Positions 8,020 to 15,151 of a stretch of 64,000 bases of DNA are shown here, in pieces (positions within the stretch are counted from its first letter, which is position 1; the number at the start of each line of letters is the position of its first letter). Location: assembly GCF_031954525.1 (NCBI RefSeq), contig NZ_CP134867.1, positions 620,001 to 684,000 of the forward strand. The letters run 5' to 3'. This DNA comes from Dyella sp. BiH032 (lineage in GTDB: Bacteria > Pseudomonadota > Gammaproteobacteria > Xanthomonadales > Rhodanobacteraceae). The notes below the pieces were generated by a model. The model ran no database searches. It worked only from the letters and a program-made list of their open reading frames with translations, and was not told where the DNA came from. The translations under genes and the position numbers were made by a program.

Positions 8020-8692
8020 CGCAGCCGTCGACGCCGTCATCACCGACCCGCCGTACTGTTCGGGCGCACAGACCATGGCGGGTCGCGCTCGGCCCACCGG
8101 CGATAAGTACATCAACAAGAGCACCCAGACGCAGTTTCCCGACTTCGAGGGTGACTTCCGCGATCAGCGCGGTTTCCTGGCCTGGGCCAGCCTTTGGCTT
8201 TCCGAATGTCACCGCGTCACGCGGCCTGGCGGCCATCTGTTGGCCTTCATCGACTGGCGCATGCTGCCCACCATGACCGATGCCGTGCAGGTGGCCGGCT
8301 GGGTATGGCAGGGCATTGTGGTGTGGGACAAGACGAACGGTTGCCGACCGCAGCGCGGGCGCTTCCGTAGCCAGTCCGAGTACGTCGTATGGGCAAGCCG
8401 CGGCGCGATCGATACCGCGACCCATCCGGTGGTGCTGCCCGGCGTGATTCCCGTGCATCCTAGCCGCGGTGGCAAACACCACCAGGTGGGCAAACCTGAG
8501 CCGCTCATGGACCAGCTGGTCGGCATCGTGCCACCCGGCGGCACCGTGCTCGACCCCTTCATGGGAAGCGCGACGACGGGCGTTGCGGCGCTGCGCGCCG
8601 GCCTGCAGTTCGTCGGTGCGGAGCTGTCGGCTGGATATTTCGCCACTGCGGAACAGCGCCTGGCCGCGACCTGCAAGGGCATTCAGCGATAG
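7940..8692 (+). CDS. DNA methyltransferase (beta-class, N4-cytosine/N6-adenine type)
   Basis: 250 residues. The catalytic motif TDPPYCSG (Asp36-Pro-Pro-Tyr39) comes first and the S-adenosylmethionine motif LDPFMGSATTG (near residue 195) comes later, the beta-class order. No restriction endonuclease is adjacent, so it is an orphan phage methylase, probably protecting virion DNA from host restriction. It is read opposite to the flanking tail genes and overlaps com, implying post-transcriptional control. An alternative GTG start just before IHRGDAL is possible. Confidence 0.9.
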   Translation: MTTRHTTALPYVIHRGDALRILRELPDAAVDAVITDPPYCSGAQTMAGRARPTGDKYINKSTQTQFPDFEGDFRDQRGFLAWASLWLSECHRVTRPGGHLLAFIDWRMLPTMTDAVQVAGWVWQGIVVWDKTNGCRPQRGRFRSQSEYVVWASRGAIDTATHPVVLPGVIPVHPSRGGKHHQVGKPEPLMDQLVGIVPPGGTVLDPFMGSATTGVAALRAGLQFVGAELSAGYFATAEQRLAATCKGIQR

Positions 8693-8698
8693 TTGGTC

Positions 8699-8725
8699 AG
8701 GGCCGGGCGCGTTGCGGCCGGCCCT
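8699..8725. terminator. Bidirectional hairpin between the methyltransferase and gpS
   Basis: Inverted repeat AGGGCCGG / CCGGCCCT with an 11-nt loop in the 31-bp convergent gap; its right arm overlaps the gpS stop codon. No strong U-run on either strand, so termination efficiency is uncertain. Confidence 0.45.
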
Positions 8726-9176
8726 ACTTCGCGAGGCGGTCGATCAGCTGGTCGCGGATCGCGCGGCGATCACCATCGGTGAAGCCAATCAGCGGCCGGC
8801 GCGGATAGCGCACGCGTGGGCCATCGGGCGACACTTTGTCCATGTCGCCGTATTGGTGGACGGTAGCGATACGTCCGGTCCGGCCTTCGAAGCCGACCTC
8901 CGCGGCATCGGCCGTCGCGGTCGCCTTCAGGTAGCGGGCCGTGCGCAGGCGAGAGAACATCTTCTGCCGTTTGATGCGTCCCTTCTTGTCGCGCAAGCGG
9001 CGCTTTCGTGCGGGATAGGGCGAGCCATCCGGTGCTAGCTGGTCGCCGATGCGGGCCGACTGGCTGCGGCGCAGCGCGCGCGCCAGATCCATGGCCAGCC
9101 GCTTGCGCTCGGATGGAGAGAACCGCTCGAGCAAAGCCGCGGCCCAATCCTCGACCTGGCGGAACGCGTCGCTCAT
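8724..9176 (-). CDS. Tail completion protein (P2 gpS-like virion morphogenesis protein)
   Basis: 150 residues from MSDAFRQVEDWAAALLERFSPSERKRLAMDLARALRRSQ, a very close match in style and length to P2 gpS. The central RIGDQLAPDGSPYPARKRR and MFSRLRTARYLK segments are typical. gpS and gpR finish the tail end that joins the head. ATG overlaps the gpR stop as ATGA (9173-9176), which decides the start over the upstream in-frame codon at 9230. Confidence 0.92.
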   Translation of the reverse strand: MSDAFRQVEDWAAALLERFSPSERKRLAMDLARALRRSQSARIGDQLAPDGSPYPARKRRLRDKKGRIKRQKMFSRLRTARYLKATATADAAEVGFEGRTGRIATVHQYGDMDKVSPDGPRVRYPRRPLIGFTDGDRRAIRDQLIDRLAK

Positions 9177-9655
9177 GCCGCGGCCACCTCCCATGTGGCG
9201 ACCAGCTCGTCGCGCAGATACAGCTCCCAACGGCCCGAAGCAAGGCGCGCCTCGACTTGCGGCTCGTCGGCGTGCTCCATCGCGAGGACGCCACCATCCT
9301 TCACCCGTACCACCACACGTTCGGTGAGCTTGAGCTTGATCCCGAGGTCGACCTTCGCGTTGTCCAGCAGGTCCGCTTCGAAGGTGATTCCCGTCTCGCG
9401 GAGCTTGTCATTGTCCAGCAACTCGACCTGATTGACGGCCACCCAGGCCAGCAGCGGGACCATGATGAGGTCCGGGTCATTGGCGAAGTCGGTCAACACG
9501 ATGTGCAGCGTATACGCGTATTCGAAGCTCAACCCCTGCGCCGCCGTCGAGACCAGCCGGCCGTCATCAATGAACATGATCAGGCGCTCCGGGTTGATAC
9601 GGAGGTCCGGGCAGGAACTCACCAGCATGTCGCGGAGGCTGTCCGGCTTCTTCAC
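9173..9655 (-). CDS. Tail completion protein (P2 gpR-like)
   Basis: 160 residues with a GTG start that overlaps the Rz stop as GTGA (9652-9655). MKKPDSLRDMLVSSCPDLRINPERLIMFIDDGRL followed by SFEYAYTLHIVLTDFANDPD is the gpR signature; P2 gpR is 155 residues. The protein is needed for head-tail joining. It lies between the lysis cassette and gpS exactly as in P2. Confidence 0.92.
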   Translation of the reverse strand: MKKPDSLRDMLVSSCPDLRINPERLIMFIDDGRLVSTAAQGLSFEYAYTLHIVLTDFANDPDLIMVPLLAWVAVNQVELLDNDKLRETGITFEADLLDNAKVDLGIKLKLTERVVVRVKDGGVLAMEHADEPQVEARLASGRWELYLRDELVATWEVAAA

Positions 9656-10146
9656 GGCGCGGTCCCGCTGTTATCGCGCACCCACGCCTGCAGGGCGGTC
9701 AGCTGCTCGGCGGTGGCATGGCAGGTGGTGTAGTTGCCGACGATGACGCCGGCGGCGGCAGAGAGCGCAATGCCGCTGGGCTGCGCATCAGTAGGTCCGG
9801 GGGCGCCGGGCACCTCGGCGCTTTCGGCGGCAGCATCGTGCACGCGCACAAAGCCACGAGGAAGGGTACAAGCAGCATCAGCCTGAGGCGTGACATAGAC
9901 GGGAATCCTTTGAACGATAGTGGCGCCGCGCTCACGCACGACCTGGACGCGATCGACGTATACCGTGACGATCTTCTCCGTCCGCTTGGCCGCAGCCAGC
10001 TCGCCGTCAAGCGCACTCACTTTGGCCTGTGCTACCGAGGCGGCCTGCTCAGCGGCGTGGATGCGATGCGTGGTGATCAGGTAATAGGCGACCAGGGCGC
10101 CGACAAGCGCCAGTCCGAGCAGCAGCTGACGGAGAATGGCTGGCAT
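9652..10146 (-). CDS. Phage spanin inner-membrane subunit (Rz/LysB-like)
   Basis: 164 residues: one N-terminal membrane segment (LLLGLALVGALVAYYLITTH), then a coiled-coil stretch (AEQAASVAQAKVSALDGELAAAKRTEK) and a periplasmic region, the architecture of i-spanins. The start at 10146 overlaps the endolysin stop (TGATG), showing coupled translation; a longer reading upstream lies inside the endolysin gene. A lipoprotein o-spanin is embedded in another frame. Together they fuse inner and outer membranes in the last step of lysis. Confidence 0.82.
   Translation of the reverse strand: MPAILRQLLLGLALVGALVAYYLITTHRIHAAEQAASVAQAKVSALDGELAAAKRTEKIVTVYVDRVQVVRERGATIVQRIPVYVTPQADAACTLPRGFVRVHDAAAESAEVPGAPGPTDAQPSGIALSAAAGVIVGNYTTCHATAEQLTALQAWVRDNSGTAP
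9699..9896 (-). CDS. Embedded o-spanin lipoprotein (Rz1-like)
   Basis: 65 residues wholly inside the Rz gene in a different frame. MSRLRLMLLVPFLVALCACTMLPPKAP has a signal peptide ending in a lipobox (LCAC) and continues into a Pro-rich chain, the standard Rz1 design (short, Pro-rich, outer-membrane lipoprotein). Its Pro-rich periplasmic part should bind the Rz coiled coil. The start at 9896 gives a compact signal peptide. Easily missed because it is short and fully overlapped. Confidence 0.78.
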   Translation of the reverse strand: MSRLRLMLLVPFLVALCACTMLPPKAPRCPAPPDLLMRSPAALRSLPPPASSSATTPPAMPPPSS

Positions 10147-10955
10147 CACGCTGGCTCCGTGGCAGAAGCATGCTTGACGTAGGCTCTGGCGAGCCGTGTG
10201 TCGTACAAGTTGTCGGCAAAGGCGGGTCCGTTGTAGGCCCGGGCGAACGCTGCCCATTTGCGCGCGCGAAGGGATTTCAGCAGGGCGTCGTCTGCCTGCA
10301 CGAAAGCAACAAAGGCACGCAGCTGCTCGGCCTCGCCACCGGCGAATGCCGCAGCCATGGCACTGGCGCTCGTGTATCCCAGTGCTAGCGCATGCAGCCC
10401 CATAAGCTGGAACCTGCCCCAGCTGCAGGATTCCATCGCCGGCTCGACGCCGTAGGTCTTGGCCAGCGCGAGGCGCTGGTACTCCGCGGCGCCGCCGAGG
10501 TAACCACCGCGTTCACGGCTGAGGATGCTGCTGGGCGCGCCAAGGCCGGCGGGGTCAATGCCGGCGGCGTCGAGCTGACGCCAGAACACGTGGCGCTCGA
10601 ACAGGATCACCACGCGGCCGTCTGCCAGGTAGCCGCCGTTCGGGCTTTCGATCTCGATCACCGCCTGGAGCGCTGCCACCTCGCAGGCCAGCGTGCCGGC
10701 GGCTCGCTCGATATCGTCTTGGCGGAGCGCGCGCGGATCCACGAGGCCAAGCAGCGCCGCCTGCGTACGCGGACCGGCCACACCGTCGACCACCAGGTGG
10801 TGGGCGCGCTGCCAATCCCTGACGGCGCGCTCCGTGGAGGGGCCATACACGCCGTCCGCGACGATTTTGAGGCCGGCACCAGCCAAGCGGTGCTGGAGCG
10901 TCATCACGGGGGCGCCACGGTCACCCGCGCGCAGAGTAGGAGGACTTTGGGTCAT
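10146..10955 (-). CDS. Endolysin: peptidoglycan-binding plus N-acetylmuramidase domain
   Basis: 269 residues. Residues about 10-70 form a PG_binding_1 domain (GDRGAPVMTLQHRLAGAGL...GVYGPSTERAVRDWQ...DGVAGPRTQAAL). The rest matches the N-acetylmuramidase family (DUF3380): LACEVAALQAVIEIESPNGGYL, LFERHVFWRQL, SCSWGRFQLMGLHALALGY, FARAYNGPAF. Glu in VIEIESP is the likely acid catalyst. No signal peptide, so it depends on the holins encoded just upstream. The start at 10955 overlaps the holin-like gene; 10982 is an alternative. Confidence 0.88.
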   Translation of the reverse strand: MTQSPPTLRAGDRGAPVMTLQHRLAGAGLKIVADGVYGPSTERAVRDWQRAHHLVVDGVAGPRTQAALLGLVDPRALRQDDIERAAGTLACEVAALQAVIEIESPNGGYLADGRVVILFERHVFWRQLDAAGIDPAGLGAPSSILSRERGGYLGGAAEYQRLALAKTYGVEPAMESCSWGRFQLMGLHALALGYTSASAMAAAFAGGEAEQLRAFVAFVQADDALLKSLRARKWAAFARAYNGPAFADNLYDTRLARAYVKHASATEPA

Positions 10956-11229
10956 GGTCGGTCCGAAGGATGGCGGCGACATCGCCGCGCGCAGTGAGGC
11001 TGAGGACGCACAGCACGGCGGCCATTCCGAGGTCAGTCAGATGCACATGGGACGGCGGATACAGGCCAACCAGCAGGCCGAGCGCGCCGCCGCCGGTGCT
11101 GGCGATCAGCACCCAGGCGGCAAGGCTCACCAGCGGCCGAAAGCGTGCGCCCTCGCGGCGGTAGATCAGCAGCCGCATGCAGGTGATGGCGTTGGCCAGC
11201 AGGTACAAGAGAGCGAGCAGGTGATCCAT
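10921..11229 (-). CDS. Phage holin-like membrane protein
   Basis: 102 residues with about three hydrophobic segments (LLALLYLLANAITCM; LVSLAAWVLIASTGGGALGLLVGLY; LGMAAVLCVLSLTA) and a hydrophilic C-terminal tail. Its start overlaps the stop of the upstream membrane protein (TAATG), and it overlaps the endolysin start. Location and size fit a class I holin or holin antagonist; sequence alone cannot say which of the two membrane proteins makes the lethal hole. Confidence 0.7.
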   Translation of the reverse strand: MDHLLALLYLLANAITCMRLLIYRREGARFRPLVSLAAWVLIASTGGGALGLLVGLYPPSHVHLTDLGMAAVLCVLSLTARGDVAAILRTDHDPKSSYSARG

Positions 11230-11579
11230 TAGGAGCCTCCGCGGCGCAACCAGCTGTTGAGGTCGATGGTCTTGACGCGCTCGAGCAGATTGACGGTGAC
11301 GGCGATGGCGAAGGCCGAGGCCAAGAAGGCGGCCACGCCGGTTTGATGCAGGCCAACGCGGGCCGCCACCTCCGGTGCCGCCAGGTATCCGACGATCCAG
11401 CTGATGACCAGGTAGATCACCCGGGAAGGCCAGGCGACGTCCTTGGCGTTCAGTGCGACAAGGGCCGCGCCGGCAAAGGCGCCGATGATCGCGTTGCCAT
11501 CGATGCCCGGCAGCAGCGTGGCGGCGCTGACGCCAGCGGCGAGGCTGGCGAGGGTGGTGGTGGAGGTCGGTTCGGCCAT
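11229..11579 (-). CDS. Phage holin family protein
   Basis: 116 residues, first gene of the lysis cassette. It has a short hydrophilic start and about three hydrophobic segments (SAATLLPGIDGNAIIGAFAGAALVAL; VIYLVISWIVGYLAA; GVAAFLASAFAIAVTVNLL) with a charged C-terminus. This matches the putative holins found between gpX and the endolysin in P2-like phages. Coupled by TAATG overlap to the next gene, suggesting a holin/antiholin pair. Confidence 0.72.
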   Translation of the reverse strand: MAEPTSTTTLASLAAGVSAATLLPGIDGNAIIGAFAGAALVALNAKDVAWPSRVIYLVISWIVGYLAAPEVAARVGLHQTGVAAFLASAFAIAVTVNLLERVKTIDLNSWLRRGGS

Positions 11580-11593
11580 CAGATTCCCCTGGG

Positions 11594-11803
11594 TCAGGAC
11601 CAGAGCTGCACCATTGCAGCTTCGGTCAGCGTGGCTTGGGTGGCGTCGGGCAGATCCACCAGCTGCCCTTGCGGCAGGATCGGCCCGAGTTCGGCCAGAC
11701 CCGGATTGGCGGCCAGCGCCGCTTCGGTGACGCCCTCGGTGCGGCCGAGAGCGCGGTAGCAGAGCGCGTCGAGGGTTTCGCCTTGGAGCGCGCGGATCAG
11801 CAC
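11594..11803 (-). CDS. Tail protein X (P2 gpX-like)
   Basis: 69 residues, LysM-like: MLIRALQGETLDALCYRALGRTEGVTEAALAANPGLAELGPILPQGQLVDLP. This is the conserved gpX fold and length (P2 gpX is 67 residues). GTG start overlapping the gpL stop (TAGTG). Position between L and the holins is the P2 arrangement. Confidence 0.9.
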   Translation of the reverse strand: MLIRALQGETLDALCYRALGRTEGVTEAALAANPGLAELGPILPQGQLVDLPDATQATLTEAAMVQLWS

Positions 11804-12267
11804 TAGATCAACTCCACCGTCGCGCGCGGCCGGCCGAGGATGTCGCGCACGGCGTAACGCACGTTGCGGCGGTAATCCTCGGCAGTTTCGTTCATCGCAT
11901 CCGCGCGGCGATCGCCGCGGCCGGTGGTATCGAGTTCACGGTACTTCTCAAGCAGCTCGGCCTGGGCGTAGGCGACCACGGCGCGCTTGTACAGCATCAC
12001 CAGGCGCGACACGCCGTTGATCGCTTTGCTGGGGACGTCGGCGAGACGTTCGCGTCCCAGGGCGCGCTGCTGCTGCTGCCACTCGTCCAGTTCGTCCTCC
12101 ACCGACGACATGGCGTTCGACAGGCATTCGACCAGGCGATCATTGGTCACCGTGCCATCGAGCCGCATGACGGCGCGCGCTTCGGTCGGATCGATGTCCG
12201 GATACCAGCCGCCGGACGAAAGGGGCTGAGCGGGGCTGGCAGGGGCGGTAGCGACGAAGCCGGACAT
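11803..12267 (-). CDS. Head completion/stabilisation protein (P2 gpL-like)
   Basis: 154 residues. MSGFVATAPASPAQPLSSGGWYPDIDPTEARAVMRLDGTVTNDRLVECLSNA and the C-terminal EDYRRNVRYAVRDILGRPRATVELI are typical of gpL (169 residues in P2), which plugs the portal after DNA packaging. Next gene X is coupled by a one-base overlap. Preceded by a 98-bp gap containing a long inverted repeat. Confidence 0.9.
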   Translation of the reverse strand: MSGFVATAPASPAQPLSSGGWYPDIDPTEARAVMRLDGTVTNDRLVECLSNAMSSVEDELDEWQQQQRALGRERLADVPSKAINGVSRLVMLYKRAVVAYAQAELLEKYRELDTTGRGDRRADAMNETAEDYRRNVRYAVRDILGRPRATVELI

Positions 12268-12295
12268 CTGTTCCTCGGAATAGGTGCGGCGGTGG

Positions 12296-12341
12296 TCGGC
12301 GGGTCACAGGCGGTGGAGAGAGGACCGGCTGTGCCCGCCGA
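12296..12341. other. Intercistronic inverted repeat between M and L
   Basis: Arms TCGGCGGG(t)CACAG and CTGTG-CCCGCCGA pair almost perfectly across a ~19-nt loop in the gap between the terminase small subunit and gpL genes. It is part of the same pattern of GC-rich hairpins seen at other late-gene boundaries. Confidence 0.4.
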
Positions 12342-12365
12342 GCCGCCGCGGCGCTCGGGGCGAGC

Positions 12366-13028
12366 TCAGGTCGCGGGCGTCAGCTGCTTCTGCAGCTTGG
12401 CGATATCGGCTTTCACGCCGCTCCGCGGGTTCAGTTGCAGCGCACGCTGCAGGTGTTCGACGGCTTGTGCCGGCGCCTTGTCACGCAGCGCCAGGCCGGT
12501 GGCCTTGTGGAGCTTGGCCCGCACTTCGTCGGGCATGTCGTTGTCCGCCGTCAGCTGTCCCACCTCGAGCAACTGCTCGGGCGTCACGTTGCCGCCGTCC
12601 GGACGGATTGTTCGGTCCGCGATTTCTTCCACCAACAGCGTGGGGAGGTCGCGCTTGTACTTCTCGGGCAGCGGCAGCTCGTGCCGGAGCATGTGGCGTG
12701 CAATCTGCAGCGCGCCGTCGATGTCGCCGGTGTCGATACGCCAAACCATCACGGTGGCGACTACCTCATCCGCGACCGGCTCGTCGGCATCCAGCCGACC
12801 GGCAACCCAAGCGTCATAGTTCGGGAGCCGCTTCCGCTTTGCTTCGATCTTGCCCTCGATCGACTGGATGCCATGCAGAACGCGCTGGTCTTCCAGCAGC
12901 GCCGCCCGCATGAGGCGATAGGGGGCGGAACCATCCGCATCGGCCACGGCCAGCGGCGCAGCGGCATCGGTAGTCGCGGTGATGGCTGCGTGGGTACGTT
13001 CGCGGTAGCGGCGGGCGGGGCTGCTCAT
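12366..13028 (-). CDS. Terminase endonuclease small subunit (P2 gpM-like)
   Basis: 220 residues from MSSPARRYRERTHAAITA. The core PYRLMRAALLEDQRVLHGIQSIEGKIEAKRKRLPNYDAWVAGRL and TVMVWRIDTGDIDGALQIARHML are hallmarks of gpM, which cuts cos with the large subunit gpP. The C-terminal part (AVEHLQRALQLNPRSGVKADIAKLQKQL) is TPR-like. Start at 13028 follows family alignment; the frame is open to 13070. Confidence 0.92.
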   Translation of the reverse strand: MSSPARRYRERTHAAITATTDAAAPLAVADADGSAPYRLMRAALLEDQRVLHGIQSIEGKIEAKRKRLPNYDAWVAGRLDADEPVADEVVATVMVWRIDTGDIDGALQIARHMLRHELPLPEKYKRDLPTLLVEEIADRTIRPDGGNVTPEQLLEVGQLTADNDMPDEVRAKLHKATGLALRDKAPAQAVEHLQRALQLNPRSGVKADIAKLQKQLTPAT

Positions 13029-13051
13029 GAGGTCTCTCCGGTTCGCTGACT

Positions 13052-13077
13052 CCGGCCGGTGGCACACCACCGGCCGG
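13052..13077. other. Strong intercistronic hairpin between capsid N and terminase M
   Basis: Perfect 11-bp inverted repeat CCGGCCGGTGG / CCACCGGCCGG with a 4-nt CACA loop, immediately after the major capsid gene. No U-run in the direction of transcription. It would separate the very highly expressed capsid message from the terminase message, by partial termination or by protecting the capsid mRNA 3' end (inference). Confidence 0.6.
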
Positions 13078-13104
13078 GCCTTTGCGCTCTCGTCGGGTTA
13101 TGGG

Positions 13105-14112
13105 TTAGCTGAGGACGATGTTTTCGACGAACGCCGCCGCGCCGTAGTTCTCGACCACGTAGCCGTCGTTGCTGGACTCGTAGTTTTCGATCCGGTCGCG
13201 CTTCGGCGCGTCAAGCACCTGCCGGCGGCGCGAACCTTCCTGGTAGTAGATCGACAGGTTGTCCAGCGTGGTCACCAGCAGCGCGCCCGGCGGGAAATAG
13301 GGCACACGAACGGCGGGCAGGCCGCCGATCTGCTTCTGGCTGATGATGATGTCGCTGGCCAGCTGGTTCTGTGCCGTCTGGTCCTGGTTGACCAGCTTGA
13401 AGTACTTGTCGTGCAGCAGGCCGCGGCCGCAGATCACCACCAGGTTGGGGTTGTCGCGGAAGGGCTCGTCGATCAGCTCTTCGGTAACGTCGAACACGAG
13501 AGCATCCAGGTTCGCGTAGTCCTTGCCGGCGCCCACGGTCACCTTCCCGCTACCGGGTACCACTTCCTTCATCCAGTGCGCCGGGGCTTCGTCACGAATG
13601 TGCTGCAGCCAGCCGACGTTGACGTCCTGCAGCAGCGGATGAGCTACGCGGTCGGTGTCGGCCGCAACACTGGTACCGTTCCACCCGATCATGATGCGAT
13701 CCAGTGCCTGCTGACGGACGATGACGTCGCGCACTCGCGTCTGGAAGTCGGGGAATCGGGCCCAGGCGTCCAGCTGCGCGTACCCGATTGCGTTGTCGAA
13801 ATTCGTCTTCTCGCAGACATAGCCCTGATCCTTCAGGCCATGTGCGACCGCGGGGTTGCGATCCCGCTGATCGGTGTTCGTGCGGCTGGCGATCGTGCTG
13901 GTGGTGCCCAGCTTGAGTTTCTGACCCTTCATCTCCAGCACGGGGGTCATGTTGATTCGCTGGAGGAAGGCGCTCGACAGCTGAATCTGATTCTCCAGCG
14001 TCTGCTGGACACTGGGTTCGATCGAGAACTTCGTCGTGACGTCCTGCACGCCATTCAGTTGCGCCAGGCGCGTCAGGTAGGCGATGTAGATGGCGCGGGT
14101 CGAATTGCGCAT
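13105..14112 (-). CDS. Major capsid protein (P2 gpN-like)
   Basis: 335 residues; P2 gpN is 357 before processing. MRNSTRAIYIAYLTRLAQLNGVQDVTTKFSIEPSVQQTLENQIQ is the family N-terminus that includes the gpO cleavage region, and FLQRINMTPV, KLGTTSTIASRTNT, DRIMIGWNGTS and DVNVGWLQHIRDEAP are highly conserved. HK97-fold shell protein. Located between scaffold O and terminase M as in P2, and intact. Confidence 0.95.
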   Translation of the reverse strand: MRNSTRAIYIAYLTRLAQLNGVQDVTTKFSIEPSVQQTLENQIQLSSAFLQRINMTPVLEMKGQKLKLGTTSTIASRTNTDQRDRNPAVAHGLKDQGYVCEKTNFDNAIGYAQLDAWARFPDFQTRVRDVIVRQQALDRIMIGWNGTSVAADTDRVAHPLLQDVNVGWLQHIRDEAPAHWMKEVVPGSGKVTVGAGKDYANLDALVFDVTEELIDEPFRDNPNLVVICGRGLLHDKYFKLVNQDQTAQNQLASDIIISQKQIGGLPAVRVPYFPPGALLVTTLDNLSIYYQEGSRRRQVLDAPKRDRIENYESSNDGYVVENYGAAAFVENIVLS

Positions 14113-14168
14113 GGTGTGCTCCGTGGATTGGCGGTTTAGGTCGACGTCGTAGGGCCTTCGAGCTCGAA

Positions 14169-15032
14169 TCAGCAGTCGGTGAGCTGGTTGTCGCCGCCGC
14201 CGGTGCTCGACGGGCGCCTCGTGAAGCCCGGAATGGCGGACAGCTGCTGAACGACGTCGGCGAGCTCGTCGGCGGTCTGCTTTCGGCTGGAATCGATCGC
14301 GTCCATGCGGCCCATCAGCGCCTGCACCTTGTCGCTGAACGCCTTGGTGGCCGCCGTGTGCCTGTTCTCGATCGTCTCGAGAGCGTCGGTGACGGCTTGC
14401 AGCGATTCGCCGATCTCCGCGAACTGGCCGTCGTGCGAGCGGCTCTTGCCGGTCAGCTTCGACAGGCGCTCGCGCATCTGCTTGAAGAGCTCAACCACCG
14501 TCTTGTCCGAAGCCCCTTCTTCCCATTCGATGGCGACCGCTTCGGACGCCGCGGTGAACAGGTTGTCCTTTGCCTGCTTGCGGCCGGCGAGCGGATTGGC
14601 GTCGGGGTGCTGGGCGGCGAAGGTGAGCATTTCCGTGCCCAGACTGGCCGGGCTGTCGGTGACGGCCAGGCCAACCAGATAGGCGCGCCCGGTGTTGGCG
14701 AACTTCGGATTGACTTCGATGCTGGTGTAGACCTTCTGCTTGTTCTTCACCATCTCGACCAGATCGGGCGTCGGCTCGACCTGGACGTAGAGCGCGAGCT
14801 TGCCCTTCAGGTCGCCCTCGGTGATCTCTTCGGCCTTGGCGGCGGCGACGTCGCCGTAGGCCCGGAACGGGCCATCCGGAAGGATGCCGCGGAAATGCTC
14901 GAGGTTCACCCGCGCGCCGTAGGTCGACGGCGAATAGCTCGCGGCCATGTCGGAGATCCAGCTGCGCTCGATGGTGCGGCCATCGGTGGTAGCGCCCTCG
15001 ACGGCGACGCGGAAGAATTTGCTCTTGGCCAT
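14169..15032 (-). CDS. Capsid scaffolding protein / maturation protease (P2 gpO-like)
   Basis: 287 residues from MAKSKFFRVAVEGATTDGRTIERSWI. The N-terminal half is the serine protease domain (YGARVNLEHFRGILPDGPFRAYGDV with catalytic His; AVTDSPASLGTEML with the likely nucleophile Ser). The C-terminal half is a helical scaffold (VVELFKQMRERLSKLTG...ALETIENRHTAATKAF). It directs procapsid assembly and cleaves gpN, gpQ and itself. Start at 15032; an upstream in-frame stretch to 15131 runs into the promoter palindrome. Confidence 0.93.
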   Translation of the reverse strand: MAKSKFFRVAVEGATTDGRTIERSWISDMAASYSPSTYGARVNLEHFRGILPDGPFRAYGDVAAAKAEEITEGDLKGKLALYVQVEPTPDLVEMVKNKQKVYTSIEVNPKFANTGRAYLVGLAVTDSPASLGTEMLTFAAQHPDANPLAGRKQAKDNLFTAASEAVAIEWEEGASDKTVVELFKQMRERLSKLTGKSRSHDGQFAEIGESLQAVTDALETIENRHTAATKAFSDKVQALMGRMDAIDSSRKQTADELADVVQQLSAIPGFTRRPSSTGGGDNQLTDC

Positions 15033-15107
15033 GAACGTGGCTCCGAATGGTGGATGCGAAGGACGCGGCCATCGTCGGGAGGGCACGAAGTGCCAGCAAC
15101 GCGGGCC

Positions 15108-15132
15108 GTGTGTACCCATCAACCCGTACACA
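15108..15132. promoter_or_regulatory. Putative phage late-activator site between divergent O and P genes
   Basis: Third and most symmetric copy of the GTGTGTRC-N11-TACACA element (GTGTGTAC...GTACACA, with a 7-bp perfect inverted repeat TGTGTAC/GTACACA inside). It lies 76 bp before gpO and 20 bp before the first good gpP start. Serving P from a -55 site would place the start of transcription beyond 15152, so either gpP begins at a later ATG (15170 or 15179) or the site serves only O. Confidence 0.6.
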
Positions 15133-15151
15133 GCACAGGGCGCACGACGTA

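Noticed and set aside
15047..15151. Upstream extension of the terminase large subunit
   Set aside because: It would run through the late-promoter palindrome at 15108; P2 gpP length (590) fits a start at or after 15152.
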